Assembly (NCBI GenBank): GCA_963847575.1
Contig: CAWKAL010000113.1
Location: 1-23,206, forward strand
DNA: 23,206 nucleotides
Reading direction: 5' to 3'
Source of the DNA: JASBSR01 sp963847575
GTDB lineage: Bacteria > Pseudomonadota > Gammaproteobacteria > SZUA-229
How positions within the stretch are numbered: the stretch's first letter is position 1; every line of letters starts with the position of its first letter. Shown here in pieces: positions 22,371-23,206 of the stretch. Below the pieces are notes generated by a model. It had not been told where the DNA came from. It saw only the letters and a list, made by a program, of their open reading frames with translations, and did no database searches. Made by a program: the position numbers and the translations under genes.

Positions 22371-23206
22371 AATGCACCTCACTCTGCTCTCTCAAACTTG
22401 CCGCCGCGCTTTCGGGTGTCAAATCTCGTTGGGGCATGGCAAGCAGTCGATAGCCGACCATGAATTTGCGTACCGTGGCGGAACGGAGGAGGGGCGGGTA
22501 ATAATGCGCGTGGAAATGATGCGAGGGGTAACAGGTTGCCGTTCGTTGGCGTTTGATGAAACCCCATCGAATACGGAAACGAGACCTCAAACAGATTGTC
22601 ATAGCGCGTGAGGTCAGTCTTTTTATAATATCCGCCAGCGCCTTGACCTCCGGATTGTTGATGTTAGCCAGCGTGCCGAGATGTCGGTTGGAAAGCAGCA
22701 GCACTTCAAAGGGCCAGACCGCCCAGTAGGGGACGACCACGGTGAAATGGTCGTTGGCGAGCACGATCCGTTCGCCGTGTTCCTGTTCCACCCGTAAATA
22801 GGCGCACAACAAGCAATCATCCGTTTCCAAAAAATACTTTTCTTGCGCAAAAAATTCCTTTGCGGGGTCGTTTGGAATGTGATGCGATGCCCAGATTTGT
22901 GAATGGGGATGCGGATTTGACGCACCCATCGCCGCGCCCTTGTTTTCAAATACCTCGACGTAATTGATATAGTCCAGCGCGCCCAGGGCGTTCGTCTCAG
23001 TCCGCCACGTCTGAATCACCGTCTCGATTTCGGGCAGGGTCATCATTGGCAGCGTCACATCGTGGCGCGGGTGAAAACAGACCACGCGGCATTTTCCCGG
23101 CGTCGGTTCGGGAGCGCAGCAGCGGTAAAGAATCACGTGGCGCCTCGGACGTGGTCGGCACCAGCGCGGCATAAGCAATACGTAACTGGCATCCAGCAAC
23201 AGAACA
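22351..23206 (-). CDS. galT: Galactose-1-phosphate uridylyltransferase GalT (5' end outside window, internal frameshifts)
   Basis: Recognisable segments are CRVVCFHPRHDVTLPMMTLP, the active site NPHPHSQIWA with the catalytic His-Pro-His, and FHAHYYPPLLRSATVRKFMV followed by MPQRDLTPESAAASLREQSE. GalT exchanges UMP between UDP-glucose and galactose-1-phosphate in the Leloir pathway. In the middle the conserved DNLFEVSFPYSMGFHQTPTN is in another frame. It is entered by loss of an A in a run near 22626 and left by an extra C in CCCC near 22530. Near 23117 an extra C separates an N-terminal frame (VPTTSEAPRDSLPLLRS) from EPTPGKC. The N-terminal part continues beyond the window. The stop lies inside the methyltransferase start region. 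Confidence 0.85.
   Translation of the reverse strand, partial: VLLLDASYVLLMPRWCRPRPRRHVILYRCCAPEPTPGKCRVVCFHPRHDVTLPMMTLPEIETVIQTWRTETNALGALDYINYVEVFENKGAAMGASNPHPHSQIWASHHIPNDPAKEFFAQEKYFLETDDCLLCAYLRVEQEHGERIVLANDHFTVVVPYWAVWPFEVLLLSNRHLGTLANINNPEVKALADIIKRLTSRAMTICLRSRFRIRWGFIKRQRTATCYPSHHFHAHYYPPLLRSATVRKFMVGYRLLAMPQRDLTPESAAASLREQSEVHYASTTS

Overview
The window has two parts that do not look as if they come from the same genome. Positions 1 to about 18,710 read as a chromosome segment of a free-living gammaproteobacterium. The evidence is the conserved rpoN/lpt/kds block next to a divergent mla operon, as in E. coli, combined with hprK, a mannose-type EIIA and an enzyme I downstream of ptsN, as in many beta- and gammaproteobacteria outside the enterics. 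Positions about 18,710 to 23,206 look like Chloroflexi-type DNA: a NosD-like beta-helix protein with a very long Pro/Thr linker, a cupin, a DUF5680-like protein, a SAM methyltransferase and a galT, nearly all frame-broken.

Left part, minus strand (1-12,966), transcribed right to left: calcium/sodium antiporter yrbG, kdsD, kdsC, lptC, lptA, lptB, rpoN, hpf, ptsN, hprK, rapZ, a damaged EIIA-Man gene, ptsH (NPr), ptsI/ptsP (enzyme I), mgtE and a lemA cut by the window edge. These genes make Kdo, export lipopolysaccharide, encode sigma-54 and ribosome hibernation, and form a regulatory (nitrogen-type) PTS that ends with a magnesium channel. Most gaps are very short or overlapping, so this looks like a few linked operons.

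Left part, plus strand (13,221-18,710): mlaF-mlaE-mlaD-mlaC-mlaB (retrograde phospholipid transport that maintains outer-membrane asymmetry), then murA and a short-form hisG. The cax/mlaF gap at 12,967-13,220 is the divergent promoter region.

The most interesting structure is a pair of related inverted-repeat elements. One (10,889-11,006, 118 bp, no gene) lies between kdsD and kdsC. The other (17,641-18,094, 454 bp) lies between murA and hisG and carries a gene of the four-helix-bundle (S23 / 23S rRNA intervening-sequence) family. Their GCAATGAATAATTAA termini match at 31 of 34 positions, and each terminus sits exactly 2 bases after a stop codon (for murA, after correcting one apparent frameshift). 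This looks like a small mobile cassette and a gene-less derivative.

Right part: hisG and the DUF5680-like gene are both cut short where they meet near 18,710, tail to tail. Several frame breaks to the right correspond to one-base changes in homopolymers, which suggests unpolished sequence joined by an assembly error rather than a real insertion. The gene identities there are good, but the reading frames as printed should not be trusted.
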